From contig NZ_JALJCK010000018.1 of the NCBI RefSeq assembly GCF_022899355.1, positions 1-64,000 of the forward strand: a DNA stretch of 64,000 nt. The letters are read 5' to 3'. Positions 54,613 to 64,000 of this stretch are shown piece by piece. A model generated the notes under the pieces. That model saw only the letters and a program-made list of their open reading frames with translations, was not told where the DNA came from and did not search any database. Source of the stretch: Shinella yambaruensis. Lineage in GTDB: Bacteria > Pseudomonadota > Alphaproteobacteria > Rhizobiales > Rhizobiaceae. The translations under genes were made by a program, and so were the position numbers. Positions within the stretch are counted from its first letter, which is position 1. Each line of letters opens with the position of its first letter.

Positions 54613-55680
54613 TCACAGGCCGGTTTGCGGCTGGCTGCCGGGCAGGCCGAGGCGCGCGCCGGCATAACGCTCGCGCAGGGGCCTCCACCACCATTCATTG
54701 TCGAGATACCAGCGCACGGTCTTCTCGATGCCGGTGTCGAACGTCTCCTCGGCCCGCCAGCCCAGCTCCGTTTCGAGCTTCCGCGCATCGATCGCATAGC
54801 GGGTGTCATGGCCCGGCCGGTCGGCCACATGGGTGATGAGCTCGCCATAGGGCCGCGCGCGCGGGCGAAGGCCGTCCATCAGGCCGCAGATCCGCGTCAC
54901 CACGTCGATATTGCGCCGTTCGTTGCGGCCGCCGACATTGTAGGTCTCTCCGACCCGGCCGCGCTCCGCGATGATGTCGAGGGCGCGGGCATGGTCCTCG
55001 ACATAGAGCCAGTCCCGCACCTGCGCGCCGTTCCCGTAGACGGGCAACGGCTTGCCCTCCATCGCGTTGAGGATCATCAGCGGAATGAGCTTTTCGGGAA
55101 AATGGTAGGGGCCGTAATTGTTGGAGCAATTGGAGACGACCACCGGCAGGCCATAGGTGCGTTCCCACGCCTTGACGAGATGGTCTGACGCGGCCTTGGA
55201 GGCCGAATAGGGGGAACTCGGATCGTAGGCCGTCGTCTCGCTGAACAGGCCCTCCTCGCCGAGCGACCCGTAGACCTCGTCCGTCGAGACGTGCAGGAAG
55301 CGGAAAGCCTGCCGTCGCTCCCCCTCCAGGCCGCTCCAGTAGGCCCTCGCGCATTCCAGCAGCGTGAAGGTGCCGACGACATTGGTGCCGATGAAGGCCT
55401 GCGCCCCGTTGATCGAGCGGTCGACATGGCTTTCTGCCGCAAGATGCATGATCCGGTCGGGCTTGAAATCCGCAAGCGTCCGCGACAGGGTTTCCCCGTC
55501 GCAGATGTCGGCGCGCAGGAAACGATAGTTGGGCGCGCCGCCGACAGCCTGCAGCGATGTCTGCGTGCCGGCATAGGTGAGCTTGTCGACGTTCAGGACC
55601 TCGTAGCGCTTTTCCAGGACGAGATGCCTGACGACGGCCGATCCGATGAAGCCGGCTCCGCCGGTGACGAGTACGCGCAT
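54613..55680 (-). CDS. rmlB: dTDP-glucose 4,6-dehydratase
   Basis: 355 residues. NAD-binding [30 protein letters not shown] (YxxxK) and [15 protein letters not shown] are typical. It converts dTDP-glucose to dTDP-4-keto-6-deoxyglucose. First gene of the rmlBD unit, divergent from rmlAC across a 170-bp gap that must hold both promoters. Confidence 0.96.
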   Translation of the reverse strand: MRVLVTGGAGFIGSAVVRHLVLEKRYEVLNVDKLTYAGTQTSLQAVGGAPNYRFLRADICDGETLSRTLADFKPDRIMHLAAESHVDRSINGAQAFIGTNVVGTFTLLECARAYWSGLEGERRQAFRFLHVSTDEVYGSLGEEGLFSETTAYDPSSPYSASKAASDHLVKAWERTYGLPVVVSNCSNNYGPYHFPEKLIPLMILNAMEGKPLPVYGNGAQVRDWLYVEDHARALDIIAERGRVGETYNVGGRNERRNIDVVTRICGLMDGLRPRARPYGELITHVADRPGHDTRYAIDARKLETELGWRAEETFDTGIEKTVRWYLDNEWWWRPLRERYAGARLGLPGSQPQTGL

Positions 55681-55850
55681 GCGAGCCTTCCTGTCCGCTT
55701 CCCCTCAAGGGCGAGGCTTCACCTTTATCCGAAGGGGAAGTTTCAGGGCAAGGACGGGCCCATGCCTTTGCGCATGCGCAAGTGTTGCAACGCAGCCGCC
55801 TTCCATGCGAGGTTCGGCCCGATTTCCCGTTGGCGACTGGTCTATCCTGC

Positions 55851-56735
55851 ATGGCATTCAAAGGCATCATTCTGGCGGGGGGAAGCGGCACGCGCCTTTA
55901 CCCCCTCACCATCGCGGTTTCGAAGCAGATCCTGCCGATCTACGACAAGCCGATGATCTACTACCCGCTCAGCGTGCTCATGCTGGCGGGCATCCGCGAG
56001 ATCCTGATCATCTCCACGCCGCGCGACCTTCCGCTGTTCCGCGAACTGCTCGGCGACGGCGAGGCTTTCGGCATCACGCTCTCCTATGCCGTGCAGCCCC
56101 AGCCGAACGGGCTTGCCGAGGCCTTCATCATCGGCCGGGAATTCATCGGCTCGTCCTCGGTCGCCATGGTTCTCGGCGACAACATCTTCTTCGGCGAAGG
56201 GCTCTCGGAGCTCTGCCGGCAGGCGGCGGCGCGCGAAAGCGGGGCCTCCGTCTTCGCCTATTACGTCAATGACCCGCAGCGCTACGGCGTGGTGGAGTTC
56301 GACGCCCGCGGCACGGCGCTCTCGATCGAGGAGAAGCCCGCCGTGCCGAAATCGAGCTGGGCCGTGACGGGGCTCTATTTCTACGACAACGACGTCGTCG
56401 ACATCGCCGCCGCCACCACGCCGTCCGCCCGCGGCGAACTGGAGATCACCGCCGTCAACAGCACCTATCTCGAGCGCGGCAAGCTGCATGTGAAGCAGCT
56501 CGGCCGCGGCTATGCCTGGCTCGACACGGGCACGCTCGACAGCCTGCACGAGGCCTCCGCCTTCGTCAGGACCATCGAGCACCGGCAGGGCATCAAGATC
56601 GCCTGTCCGGAGGAGATCGGCGTGGAGATGGGCTGGCTGCCGGTCGACAGGATGCTGCAGCGCGCCGAGGAGATGGGGCGCAGCGAATACGCCAACTACC
56701 TGCGCCGGCGCGCCCGGGAGCTCGCAACGGCATGA
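55851..56735 (+). CDS. rmlA: Glucose-1-phosphate thymidylyltransferase
   Basis: 294 residues with the nucleotidyltransferase signature [13 protein letters not shown] and [16 protein letters not shown] and WLDTGT elements. It makes dTDP-glucose, the first step of rhamnose activation. ATG 55851 gives the canonical N-terminus ([11 protein letters not shown]); upstream codons are intergenic. It overlaps rmlC as ATGA. Confidence 0.96.
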   Translation: MAFKGIILAGGSGTRLYPLTIAVSKQILPIYDKPMIYYPLSVLMLAGIREILIISTPRDLPLFRELLGDGEAFGITLSYAVQPQPNGLAEAFIIGREFIGSSSVAMVLGDNIFFGEGLSELCRQAAARESGASVFAYYVNDPQRYGVVEFDARGTALSIEEKPAVPKSSWAVTGLYFYDNDVVDIAAATTPSARGELEITAVNSTYLERGKLHVKQLGRGYAWLDTGTLDSLHEASAFVRTIEHRQGIKIACPEEIGVEMGWLPVDRMLQRAEEMGRSEYANYLRRRARELATA

Positions 56736-57292
56736 GCGAGATCCGTCCCACCGCGCTTGACGGCGTGCTCGAGATCGTGCCCGCCCGCTTCGGCGATGCG
56801 CGCGGCTTCTTCTCCGAGACCTACAATGCCGCCCGCCTTGCGGAATCCGGCATCGACCTTGCCTTCGTGCAGGACAATCACTCCCTGTCGGCGCGGCGCG
56901 GCGTGCTGCGCGGGCTGCATTACCAGCTTCCGCCGCGGGCGCAGGACAAGCTCGTCCGGGTGGTGCGCGGCGCGATCTTCGACGTGGCGGTCGATATCCG
57001 CCGCGGCTCGCCGACCTTCGCCCGATGGGTCGGCGTCGAGCTCTCGGCGGAAAAATGGAACCAGCTCCTGGTCCCCAAGGGTTTTGCCCACGGCTTCGTC
57101 ACGCTCACCGAAAACACGGAGGTCGTCTACAAGGTGACGGACTACTATTCCCCCGCGCATGACCGGTCGATCCGCTACGACGATCCCGAGATCGCCATCG
57201 ACTGGCCGGTCGCCGCCGGCGACGTGCAGCTGTCCGACAAGGACCGCGCCGCCGTCCCGCTCGCAAGGGCGGACGTCTTCTCCTGGGAATAG
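56732..57292 (+). CDS. rmlC: dTDP-4-dehydrorhamnose 3,5-epimerase
   Basis: 186 residues, cupin fold. [26 protein letters not shown] and [20 protein letters not shown] contain the catalytic His and Tyr/Asp region. It completes the four-gene rhamnose set with rmlA, rmlB and rmlD. It ends 7 bp from the convergent fusion gene. Confidence 0.96.
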   Translation: MSEIRPTALDGVLEIVPARFGDARGFFSETYNAARLAESGIDLAFVQDNHSLSARRGVLRGLHYQLPPRAQDKLVRVVRGAIFDVAVDIRRGSPTFARWVGVELSAEKWNQLLVPKGFAHGFVTLTENTEVVYKVTDYYSPAHDRSIRYDDPEIAIDWPVAAGDVQLSDKDRAAVPLARADVFSWE

Positions 57293-57299
57293 ACCCGCC

Positions 57300-59696
57300 C
57301 TACTGCGGACGCTTGAACCGCTGCTGTCCGAAGATGGCCCCGAGGAACGGCGCGCGCATGATCCAGAGGCGCAGCCGCACGCGCTTGTTTTCCGGCAGGC
57401 GCGCAAGCGCCGCCTTCTGCGCCGCGATCGCCGCCTTCCGGTCGCCGGCCAGAAGATAGGCTTCGGCCGCGTGCCTGAGCAGGTTCGGCTGGCTCTCCTT
57501 CAGCGCGAAGGCCTGGACAAGCTGTTCGGCCGCCTGGGCATAGCGGCCTTCCCGGTAGGCGGCAAACCCGGACATGCTGAGCGCCTCGGCGCTGGCGGGG
57601 TCCGGCTCCCCCATGAAGCGGGTCGGCGCCATCCGGGCGCCGGCATAGCTCAGCCAGGAAAAGCGGGGCGTCTCGTTCAGCCGGCCGAGGCGCTCCGCCG
57701 CATCCTTCCAGCGCAGCTCCGTCACGCAGATGTCCTTGTAGCCATGGCTCTTGCGGGTCTGGAACTCGACGATGTGGTCCGTGGCGCGGAAGCGGGAATA
57801 TTTCCGGCAGATGAACCAGGCGGCGATGCGCAGGACGAGGTCGCGGGCGGGCCGCTGGAGCTCCCCTTTCTTCAGCGCCGCGATCCCGGCGGCCGCGGAG
57901 GGCGCGCGATGGCCCGCGCCGGCGAGATTGTAGAAGGCGTTGCCCAGGGTGATCGTGACCGTCTCGTGCAGCAGGGAGAGAAGGCCGACGCCGGAATTGT
58001 AGCAGAGCGTGGCATCGACGCTGTCGATGAGCGCGTGGATATTGTCGCCCCTTTCCGCCGTAACGACATTCGGGCTTGAAAGCGGAAGGTCCGTCTTCGA
58101 CAGGGGATGCGGCTTTATGATGAAGAGGACGTCGGTATTGTCCGCCACCAGGGACGGCAGGGACGACAGGAATTGCGGGTAGGATTGCTCGCCCCTGAGA
58201 AACAGGGTGACGGCCATGTCGTCTTCCAGCTGGAGCGGCACGAAGCACTTGATGCGGCGATCGTCCCGCAGATGGCGGTATTTCGCGGCCGTCTCCTCGT
58301 AGGCCCCCATCTGTTCGAGGGTCTCGCCGCCCCCGCGCAGGTCCTCGACATAGGACCGGGCGGCGTCCAGCTCCGCCGCCGAGAACCTCTCCGCCAGGAA
58401 GGCGGCTTCGGAAAAGCCCCCGCTGTTGTAGCAGACGTCCTCGTCGTAATAGATCGTGCCCGGCAGGGCGCCCCGCTCGATGACGATCGTGTTCCGGCCA
58501 AGCGCCTTCGCCCTGTCGAAGATCGGGCGGAAGGCGGCATGGCTCTTCATATAGGGATTGAAGATGGCGATATCGTCGATCCGGCCCTGTTCGAGGCCGG
58601 ACAGGATATCCCCGACCGTTTCCGCCTTGTCGGAGAGGACGGGCACGAGCCGATAGCCCAGGAGGCGGAGCGGCAGGAAATAGCCCAACGTGTCCCTGTT
58701 CCGGCACAGACAGGCGATCGTCTTTTCCCGCTCGATATGGTCGATCGCCAGCAGCCCGGTGCGGTCGTCAAGATATTTCCGGGTCGCGGCGAGGAAGTTC
58801 TCCCGTTTCCCGTCACCGGACACATACCACGCCTGTTCCTTCGCGCGGGGATGGTGCCGATGGAAGACCTTGAACCCCAGTCCCTCCGCCGGTTGGGACA
58901 GAAGCTCGAAGAGGCGGCGGAAGCCGACATAGGACCTCGCCTGGTAGAAGTCGGACCGCAGCGGGCCGAAGAGGTCGCTCCCGGGCTCCTCCGGCAGGGG
59001 CAGGAAGCCGGCATGGAGGCAGAAGCGCAGCAGGAACTCGAAGTCTTCGGACCCATGCCCGCGGAAGGAGGGATCATAGCCCCCGACGAGGGAGAACATT
59101 TTCCGGCTGATGAGGAAGACGTTCGAATAGGGAGCGACGTAACGTTCGTCCGCGCCGCTCACCTCGGCATAGTTCAATGTGAAGGCGAGCTTGCGCAGGA
59201 AAAGGGATTGCCGCTCGGCGCCATCGAGGCTTTCGAGCTGCCGCGTCTCGGCCGCCCCCAGATGGAAGGCCGGCGGGTTGAGCATGATGTCGACGACATT
59301 GCGCATGTCGAGCGCGCTCGCCGTCTCCGCCAGCCGCTGGAAGAGGTCGCGTTCGCTGATGAAGTCCGGATCGCAGAAATAGATGAAGTCCGTCTCGCAC
59401 AGCGAGGCGCCGATGTTGCGCGCCAGCGACAGCGAGAACACGCCTTGGTCGTCGACGAAATGGTAGCGGTAGCCGGAATGCGCGCAGAGCGCCGCAAGGG
59501 TGTCCCGATGGGGCGGCTCGGACCCGAAATCCACGACGACGATCGGCGGGCAGGGCCGATAGTGGCCGGCCATCCCGCCCAGCCGGTCGGCAATCCAGGG
59601 ATTGCCGTCATGGAGACGCACGCAGAACACCATGGTGATGTCCGAAGCGCCGACGGACCCGCCCGCAATGCTGGAGGAGGTGGTGGCGCAGCTCAT
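57300..59696 (-). CDS. Fusion glycosyltransferase: GT2 + KpsS/C-like capsule domain + TPR
   Basis: 798 residues. N-terminal GT-A domain about 20-270 with LARNIGASLCETDFIYFCDP and the GHGSEDFEF motif of galactosyltransferase/chondroitin-synthase-type enzymes. Residues about 330-680 form a capsule-synthesis GT-B domain (FVPLQLEDDMAVT, FIIKPHPLSK, TLCYNSGVGLLSLL, TLGNAFYN). The C-terminus about 690-780 has TPR-like helices. It probably adds more than one sugar near the linker. Third in the minus-strand run after kpsC, separated from the previous gene by a 209-bp gap of repeats. The exact start is uncertain: MVFCVRLHDG lies 21 residues inside. Confidence 0.82.
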   Translation of the reverse strand: MSCATTSSSIAGGSVGASDITMVFCVRLHDGNPWIADRLGGMAGHYRPCPPIVVVDFGSEPPHRDTLAALCAHSGYRYHFVDDQGVFSLSLARNIGASLCETDFIYFCDPDFISERDLFQRLAETASALDMRNVVDIMLNPPAFHLGAAETRQLESLDGAERQSLFLRKLAFTLNYAEVSGADERYVAPYSNVFLISRKMFSLVGGYDPSFRGHGSEDFEFLLRFCLHAGFLPLPEEPGSDLFGPLRSDFYQARSYVGFRRLFELLSQPAEGLGFKVFHRHHPRAKEQAWYVSGDGKRENFLAATRKYLDDRTGLLAIDHIEREKTIACLCRNRDTLGYFLPLRLLGYRLVPVLSDKAETVGDILSGLEQGRIDDIAIFNPYMKSHAAFRPIFDRAKALGRNTIVIERGALPGTIYYDEDVCYNSGGFSEAAFLAERFSAAELDAARSYVEDLRGGGETLEQMGAYEETAAKYRHLRDDRRIKCFVPLQLEDDMAVTLFLRGEQSYPQFLSSLPSLVADNTDVLFIIKPHPLSKTDLPLSSPNVVTAERGDNIHALIDSVDATLCYNSGVGLLSLLHETVTITLGNAFYNLAGAGHRAPSAAAGIAALKKGELQRPARDLVLRIAAWFICRKYSRFRATDHIVEFQTRKSHGYKDICVTELRWKDAAERLGRLNETPRFSWLSYAGARMAPTRFMGEPDPASAEALSMSGFAAYREGRYAQAAEQLVQAFALKESQPNLLRHAAEAYLLAGDRKAAIAAQKAALARLPENKRVRLRLWIMRAPFLGAIFGQQRFKRPQ

Positions 59697-59756
59697 TCGC
59701 TATCCTCGGCCCGTGAAGAAACATGTGCCATGCGGTGCAGGCCCGTCTCGATCCCT

Positions 59757-59890
59757 GGAGCATTCCCGGCCGAAGCGGCATCGCTTCGCGCCGGACAATG
59801 CGTCAAAAACAATAGCCCGGGAAAGGCCGGCGGACCGGCCCTCTCCAGAGCATGCCGCGCGGTTTTGCGACAACGACATGCGTAAGACAA
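59757..59890. repeat. Two intergenic repeat elements
   Basis: Copy one, 59757-59815: GAGCATTCCCGG, hairpin CGAAGCG-GCAT-CGCTTCG, then GGACAATGCGTCAAAAACAA, a near duplicate of the element at 48917. Copy two, 59847-59890: GAGCATGCC...ACATGCGTAAGACAA, with different internal sequence. Both lie in the gap between the two fusion glycosyltransferase genes. Confidence 0.7.
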
Positions 59891-59905
59891 GGACCGCGCC
59901 GCGCT

Positions 59906-62593
59906 TCAGGGCAGGAAAGGCTTGCCGGGAAAGAGCGGATGCAGCCACTGCGGCAACTTCGCGTACCGTCTTCTCCGCATCAGCCGCCTGTTGCCCGGCA
60001 GACGCTTCAGGGCCTCCTCCAGGCATTCCAGCGCCAGGGATCTGGCACCGCGCTTGAGATAGCACTCCGCCAGGCATCGCAGGTGCTCGACCTCGTCGGG
60101 CTCACGCGTGCGCAGGGCCTCGAAAAGCTGCGTGGCCTGCCGGTAATCTCCCGCGGCGAAGGCCTTGCGCGCCTGCTCGCCGAGTTTCGCGGCCGGCATG
60201 ATCATCATGTCGACGAATGGGCCGCCGTGCCGCTGGACGCCGGTTTCCAGGAGGAGCTTGTGAAGGTTCCGGTCCTCGGGAAGCCAGCCATGGGCGATTT
60301 CGAAGAGGCGGTCGGCCTCTTCGTACTGTCCGTCCGCGCGCAGGCCCTTTGCCAGATCGATGACCGTCCGCGCCGCCGCCCTGTCGTCGGGAACCCATCC
60401 GCGCGCGGTCTCGAAAAGCCGCGCGGCCTCTTCGCGCCGGCCGGCCGCATGGGCCGCCCTGCCCATCTCGGCCATGGCGCGGGAGAGCTTCCCGTTGGCC
60501 GGCTGCCGCCGGTTCGCGGTCGTAAACAGGCGGAAGGCCTCGTCGTAATCCTCCCGCTCGCAGGCCGCGCCTGCCATGCGGATGAGCGTGCCGATGGCGC
60601 TCGTCTCCTCCTGGACCGCCTCGCGGCCGCCGAAGGAGAAGTAGAGCGGCGCCTTGAGGGAGACGTTCCTGGGAACCGTGCCCAGGACGATCGGGGCCGC
60701 GGTCAACCCGCGAAGGACGGAAAAAAGGATGCGTGTCCCAGGTGCGGGCGCCTCGGCATTCTCCGCCCCGCCCTCCCCCCTGGCGACCCGGTCGGAGATG
60801 CCGAACGAATAGAACTCCTCGAGCAGGAAACGCAGGAAGCGCAGGCGTTTTTCCGCATCCGGCACGCTGGCCTCCCCGACGGCCGCGACCAGCTCCTGCC
60901 TTCCGGACACCGCGCGCGCCAGGCCCGGCTGGGCATAGAAGGCCTTGCCGCAGCAGATCACGGGCTTGCCCTGCGCGAGCGCCACGAGGCCCAGGTCGGA
61001 ATTGAGGACGACGACCGATGCGGCGAGCTCGATCAGGTCCGCCACCGGCGCGTCGTCCACGAAGACGACATTCGCAATCTCGGGCCCGGCAGCGCCGGGC
61101 GGGCGTTTCGCCACCACGACAAAGGCCTGCGGATCGAGCGCCTGCGCCAGATGGGCGATCCAGTCCCCGAAGGCGCGGGCCGCGCCGTCCTGCGGGCCTT
61201 GCAGGTCCATGAGCACCATCCGCCGCCCGCCAAGGCCGAGCCGGTCGGCCAGAGCGGCGCCCGCCGGCGCACCGTCCTCCATCGGCGCCGGCCCGTTGTC
61301 CGCCAGCCAGTCCAGCACCCGCCGCCGCGCGGCGTCGTCGAGCGGCCTGTCCCAACGCGCCGCCTGGTCGGAGGGACTGCCGGCAAGAAACCCTTCCGGG
61401 TCGAAGAACCAGCTGTCCGGCAACCCGCCCCGGCCCGCGACGACAAGGCGCCGGCCCGCCGCCTTGAGGCCCTCGTACAGGGAACAGCGGTGGTCGTCGC
61501 CATGGGGATCAAGGAAAAGGGCCCGCGTGAACCCCTCCTCGTCCAGGGCGCGGACCAGCGCATCGCTATCGGCGAAATCGCCCTCCGGCCGGATGCGGTA
61601 ACGCCCGAAGGCGGGAAAGGCGTGCCGCAGCGCCCGCAGGGCCGGCGCGTGCGCGTCGGCGAGGACCAGCGTCTTCTCGCCGGAATGCGGGTCTTCCATG
61701 GGCAGGAGCCAGGACGTACCGGCGTCATAGGCCTCCATGATGCCGGAGACGCGCTCCTGGTTCTCCACCATCGGCGTGACATAGCTCGCATCCTCGCGCT
61801 GCGGATGCCAGAGATGGGCCATCTGCAGGCCGCGCTGGAACACGTCGATGCCGTAGAGCGCGAAATAGGCCCGGAACCCCTCGTAGCGCAGGATCGCGTT
61901 GCGGCGGGTGTTGAGATAGTAGTTTCCCGTCCGCGGCCCTTTCGGCCCGTAGCTGGCGAGCCGGTGCAGCAGCTCGAAATCCTCCGCGCCATGGCCGACG
62001 AAGCTCTTGTCGTGCCCGCCGATCGCCAGGAGATGGTAGCGGCTGGCAACGATCGCCGAGATCGCATAGGTGTGGTTCTGGTAGACGGTCCTGTCGTCGC
62101 GCATCACGCCGTCATGCAGCAGCGTATCGGCGAAGGCCGCCTCCCCTTGCGCGAAAAGCGCCAGGTAGCGCCGGGTGAAATCCTCCGTCATATAGGCGCC
62201 GGGCAGGGCGAAGAAGGTGTAGGCGTTGCCTGGCATGCCGCGCAGCCGCGTCTCCTCCAGCACGCGTTCGTAGCCGCGCGGCGACATGAGGAAATCGATG
62301 TCGTGATAGAGGATCAGCGGGGTTTCGGCGTGCTGGGTGCCGATGTCGCGGGCATGGCCGACGCTGAAGGGCTCGTCGCCCGTTTCCACGCGCACCAGCC
62401 GCGTGCCCGTCGCATCGGCGAGCGCGCGCAGCTCCCCTGCCCGTTCCGCCGCCGTGCCGTAGTCGACGACGAGCGGAACGTAGCCCCCGGGCAGCGTCGC
62501 GATGATCCGCGCGATGCGCTCCGGCTCGTCGTAGAGCCGGTCTACCGACAGGCGAACGGGAATGACGGCGGTGATGACCGGGGCCTCGGACAC
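59906..62593 (-). CDS. Fusion glycosyltransferase: GT2 + capsule-synthesis-like domain + TPR
   Basis: 895 residues from GTG 62593 (VSEAPVITAVIPVRLS), which has AGAGGAGG 10 bp upstream; the open frame beyond it overlaps kpsC and was rejected. N-terminal GT-A domain about 1-280 with ILYHDIDFLM and FVGHGAEDFELLHRL, as in the next gene. Residues about 300-620 are GT-B-like with VVLNSDLGLVALAQGKPVIC and GKAFYAQPG, matching the capsule-synthesis domain. From about 640 there are several TPR units (AFRLFTTANRRQP, AARLFETARGWVPDD, ADRLFEIAHGWLPED). Same layout as the 57.3-kb gene, so the two are paralogues. Confidence 0.84.
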   Translation of the reverse strand: MSEAPVITAVIPVRLSVDRLYDEPERIARIIATLPGGYVPLVVDYGTAAERAGELRALADATGTRLVRVETGDEPFSVGHARDIGTQHAETPLILYHDIDFLMSPRGYERVLEETRLRGMPGNAYTFFALPGAYMTEDFTRRYLALFAQGEAAFADTLLHDGVMRDDRTVYQNHTYAISAIVASRYHLLAIGGHDKSFVGHGAEDFELLHRLASYGPKGPRTGNYYLNTRRNAILRYEGFRAYFALYGIDVFQRGLQMAHLWHPQREDASYVTPMVENQERVSGIMEAYDAGTSWLLPMEDPHSGEKTLVLADAHAPALRALRHAFPAFGRYRIRPEGDFADSDALVRALDEEGFTRALFLDPHGDDHRCSLYEGLKAAGRRLVVAGRGGLPDSWFFDPEGFLAGSPSDQAARWDRPLDDAARRRVLDWLADNGPAPMEDGAPAGAALADRLGLGGRRMVLMDLQGPQDGAARAFGDWIAHLAQALDPQAFVVVAKRPPGAAGPEIANVVFVDDAPVADLIELAASVVVLNSDLGLVALAQGKPVICCGKAFYAQPGLARAVSGRQELVAAVGEASVPDAEKRLRFLRFLLEEFYSFGISDRVARGEGGAENAEAPAPGTRILFSVLRGLTAAPIVLGTVPRNVSLKAPLYFSFGGREAVQEETSAIGTLIRMAGAACEREDYDEAFRLFTTANRRQPANGKLSRAMAEMGRAAHAAGRREEAARLFETARGWVPDDRAAARTVIDLAKGLRADGQYEEADRLFEIAHGWLPEDRNLHKLLLETGVQRHGGPFVDMMIMPAAKLGEQARKAFAAGDYRQATQLFEALRTREPDEVEHLRCLAECYLKRGARSLALECLEEALKRLPGNRRLMRRRRYAKLPQWLHPLFPGKPFLP

Positions 62594-62610
62594 GGGCGCG
62601 CGCCCTCCTC

Positions 62611-63888
62611 TTATCTGGATGCGTCGAAGGGATACAGGATCCTTCCGACGATGCGGGCTTTCAGGGACGTCCTCTCGCGGAAGAAGCGGATCGGGTTGGC
62701 CCTGTATTTCTCGACGAGCCTCCTGTTCCCCCGCCAGCCGATGAGGGGGACGAGGACGAAGGGCAGAAGATGGCGCCAGCCGAGAATGCCATAGGCGCCC
62801 CAGGGCCGCCACCCGGCCGGCCCGGCGTCGCCGAATTCGTTGGCATAGTCCTGCGGGTTCTTCAGCCGCAGCGTCAGCCATTCGACGGCCTGCTCGAACG
62901 TGTAGCGCGCGCCCGTCGCCGGCTCGAAATAGGTCGGATAGAGGAGGTAGGCGGCGGCGAAGACCTCCACCACCGTGCGCCGGCGCGTGCGCCGCGGATT
63001 GGGCTGCCGGTCGTCGGTCAGGCCCCAGCCGGCATAGAAGGGCGAGCCGAGCACGGTCAGCGGAATGCCGCGCAGGAGCGCCTCGAAGCCGCCGAGCGAG
63101 GTGATCGCATAGGCCTTGTCGATCGTCTCGAAGGACTGGGCGAGCGGGATCCTCTCGTGCAGGATGCGGCAGAGATGGGCGACCTCCTCCGGGTCCGACT
63201 GCGCGTCCCTGACGCCGTTCAGCACGTCCGGATGCGGCTTGTAGATGATCTCGGCCTCCGGATTTTCCGCGGCGGCGAGCCGCACGAGGTCGTTGTTGCC
63301 GAATTTCCGGTCGCAGCCGTAGAGGATGGAGGCATCGTCCTCGACCTGGCCGATGACGAGGACGCGCGGGCGCGTCTTCTCGCCGAGAAGGGTGGAGAGC
63401 GACAGGCTGGACACCGTGTTGTACTTGCTGAGACCGCCCTCGACGATGAGGCGGATCCCCTCCCGCGCCCGGTCCAGCAGCTTCGGATCGGCCGAAAAGT
63501 CATGCGTCTCCAGCATCACTTCGAGGTCGGACGGCCCCCGGCTGTCGAAATAGGGCCGGCGGCTGTCGAGCGACAGCGACAGGGGCGGCGTGCGGGCGGC
63601 GTTGGGCCGGTTCGAGCGCAGGAAACCGTCCTCGATGAAGAAGCAGGGGATGTTTCTTTCCCGCACGAAAGTCTCGAGATTGGCCGGCAGGTTATGGCCC
63701 CAGATGAAGACCTCCGCCCCCTTCGTCGCGGCGATGCGCGCCATCCACTTGCGCTCGAACGCCTCCGCCGTGACGTTCAGCGGCAGATAGATGAAGCGCC
63801 GCTCCGGGAAGAAGGACTGGAAGACGGCTCGCTTCCAGCCATTCATATGGAGCGCAAAGGTCGGGGTTTTCGCAGCGTCGATCGTCAT
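62611..63888 (-). CDS. kpsC: KpsC-type capsule Kdo transferase (single-domain form)
   Basis: 425 residues of the capsule polysaccharide beta-Kdo transferase family. FIWGHNLPANLETF, FIEDGFLRSNRP, VEDDASILYGC, YKPHPDVLNG and TSLGGFEALLRGIPL then SPFYAGWGLTDDR are textbook KpsC sequences. E. coli KpsC carries two transferase domains and is much longer; here only one unit is present. It works after KpsS in building the Kdo linker. First complete gene of the minus-strand run. Confidence 0.9.
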   Translation of the reverse strand: MTIDAAKTPTFALHMNGWKRAVFQSFFPERRFIYLPLNVTAEAFERKWMARIAATKGAEVFIWGHNLPANLETFVRERNIPCFFIEDGFLRSNRPNAARTPPLSLSLDSRRPYFDSRGPSDLEVMLETHDFSADPKLLDRAREGIRLIVEGGLSKYNTVSSLSLSTLLGEKTRPRVLVIGQVEDDASILYGCDRKFGNNDLVRLAAAENPEAEIIYKPHPDVLNGVRDAQSDPEEVAHLCRILHERIPLAQSFETIDKAYAITSLGGFEALLRGIPLTVLGSPFYAGWGLTDDRQPNPRRTRRRTVVEVFAAAYLLYPTYFEPATGARYTFEQAVEWLTLRLKNPQDYANEFGDAGPAGWRPWGAYGILGWRHLLPFVLVPLIGWRGNRRLVEKYRANPIRFFRERTSLKARIVGRILYPFDASR

Positions 63889-63933
63889 CGCTCTATCGTC
63901 ATACGCCTGCAGGCTCGGCCCGGAAGCGTTCGA

Positions 63934-64000
63934 TCATCCCTCCATCCGGCGTTCCAGGACCGCGTGGATCCGCATCGCCAGCGCGTCCGGATCGGCCCCG
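63934..64000 (-). CDS. C-terminal end of an upstream gene (partial)
   Basis: On the minus strand an open frame enters from the window edge and ends at TGA (plus 63934-63936), giving ADPDALAMRIHAVLERRMEG. Composition is coding-like. The gene cannot be identified from this tail. It ends 45 bp before kpsC and probably belongs to the same transcription unit. Confidence 0.45.
   Translation of the reverse strand, partial: GADPDALAMRIHAVLERRMEG

Noticed and set aside
59852-62794. Open frame of about 980 codons on the plus strand
   Set aside because: Antisense to the fusion glycosyltransferase, with no recognisable domain; the minus-strand frame has clear GT2, GT-B and TPR motifs.

Overview
The window is high-GC DNA that reads as an alphaproteobacterial chromosome or large replicon, most likely a rhizobial (Rhizobiaceae-type) organism. 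The basis is the K-antigen trio rkpA-rkpG-rkpH, the rhizobial style of intergenic palindromic repeats (48.9 and 59.8 kb) and the overall gene content; the genus cannot be fixed from the sequence alone. Most of the window (about 9.4-64 kb) is one large surface-polysaccharide (capsule/K-antigen) locus. No tRNA, rRNA, CRISPR array or intact insertion sequence was seen.

0-9.2 kb is a mixed region. It holds a membrane fatty-acid hydroxylase/sterol desaturase-type enzyme, a secreted serralysin-type RTX metalloprotease with its own terminator, small ORFs, a 60-bp remnant of a rmlD gene, a translationally coupled cytochrome P450 - LpxL-type acyltransferase pair, a higBA toxin-antitoxin operon with two palindromic operators around its promoter, and a small methyltransferase.

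9.4-22.2 kb is a lipid/initiation module. It carries an LTA-synthase/sulfatase-fold membrane enzyme (RkpI-like), a KpsS-type Kdo transferase, a 2464-residue single-module reducing polyketide/fatty acid synthase (RkpA: KS-AT-DH-ER-KR-ACP), an alpha-oxoamine synthase (RkpG) and a short-chain reductase (RkpH). The last three together resemble a route to a long-chain amino-alcohol (sphingoid-like) lipid.

22.3-31.5 kb is an export and glycosyltransfer module: a methyltransferase, an unknown protein, two KpsE-like co-polymerases flanking the KpsT ATPase, a glycosyltransferase, the KpsM permease and a double GT2 protein. 31.9-39.3 kb makes UDP-ManNAcA (wecB, wecC), followed by a 1161-residue multi-domain glycosyltransferase and a DUF2793/beta-helix protein. 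39.3-45.1 kb, on the minus strand, has three heparinase II/III-like proteins and a hexapeptide acyltransferase; its upstream part (about 42.65-45.3 kb) is strikingly AT-rich and looks transferred. 45.5-53.7 kb holds methyltransferase-like proteins, including one with a long coiled coil built from seven 138-bp repeats, and three more glycosyltransferases. 53.7-57.3 kb is the complete dTDP-L-rhamnose set rmlD-rmlB / rmlA-rmlC. 57.3-63.9 kb, on the minus strand, is a kpsC-like gene followed by two large GT2 - capsule-synthesis-domain - TPR fusions.

Taken together, the locus can make a lipid acceptor, prime it with Kdo (KpsS/KpsC), build a glycan containing ManNAcA and rhamnose with many glycosyltransferases, methylate it, regulate its length, export it by an ABC-2 pathway (KpsM/T/E) and possibly trim it with lyases. 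An outer-membrane KpsD-type channel and CMP-Kdo synthesis genes were not seen in the window.
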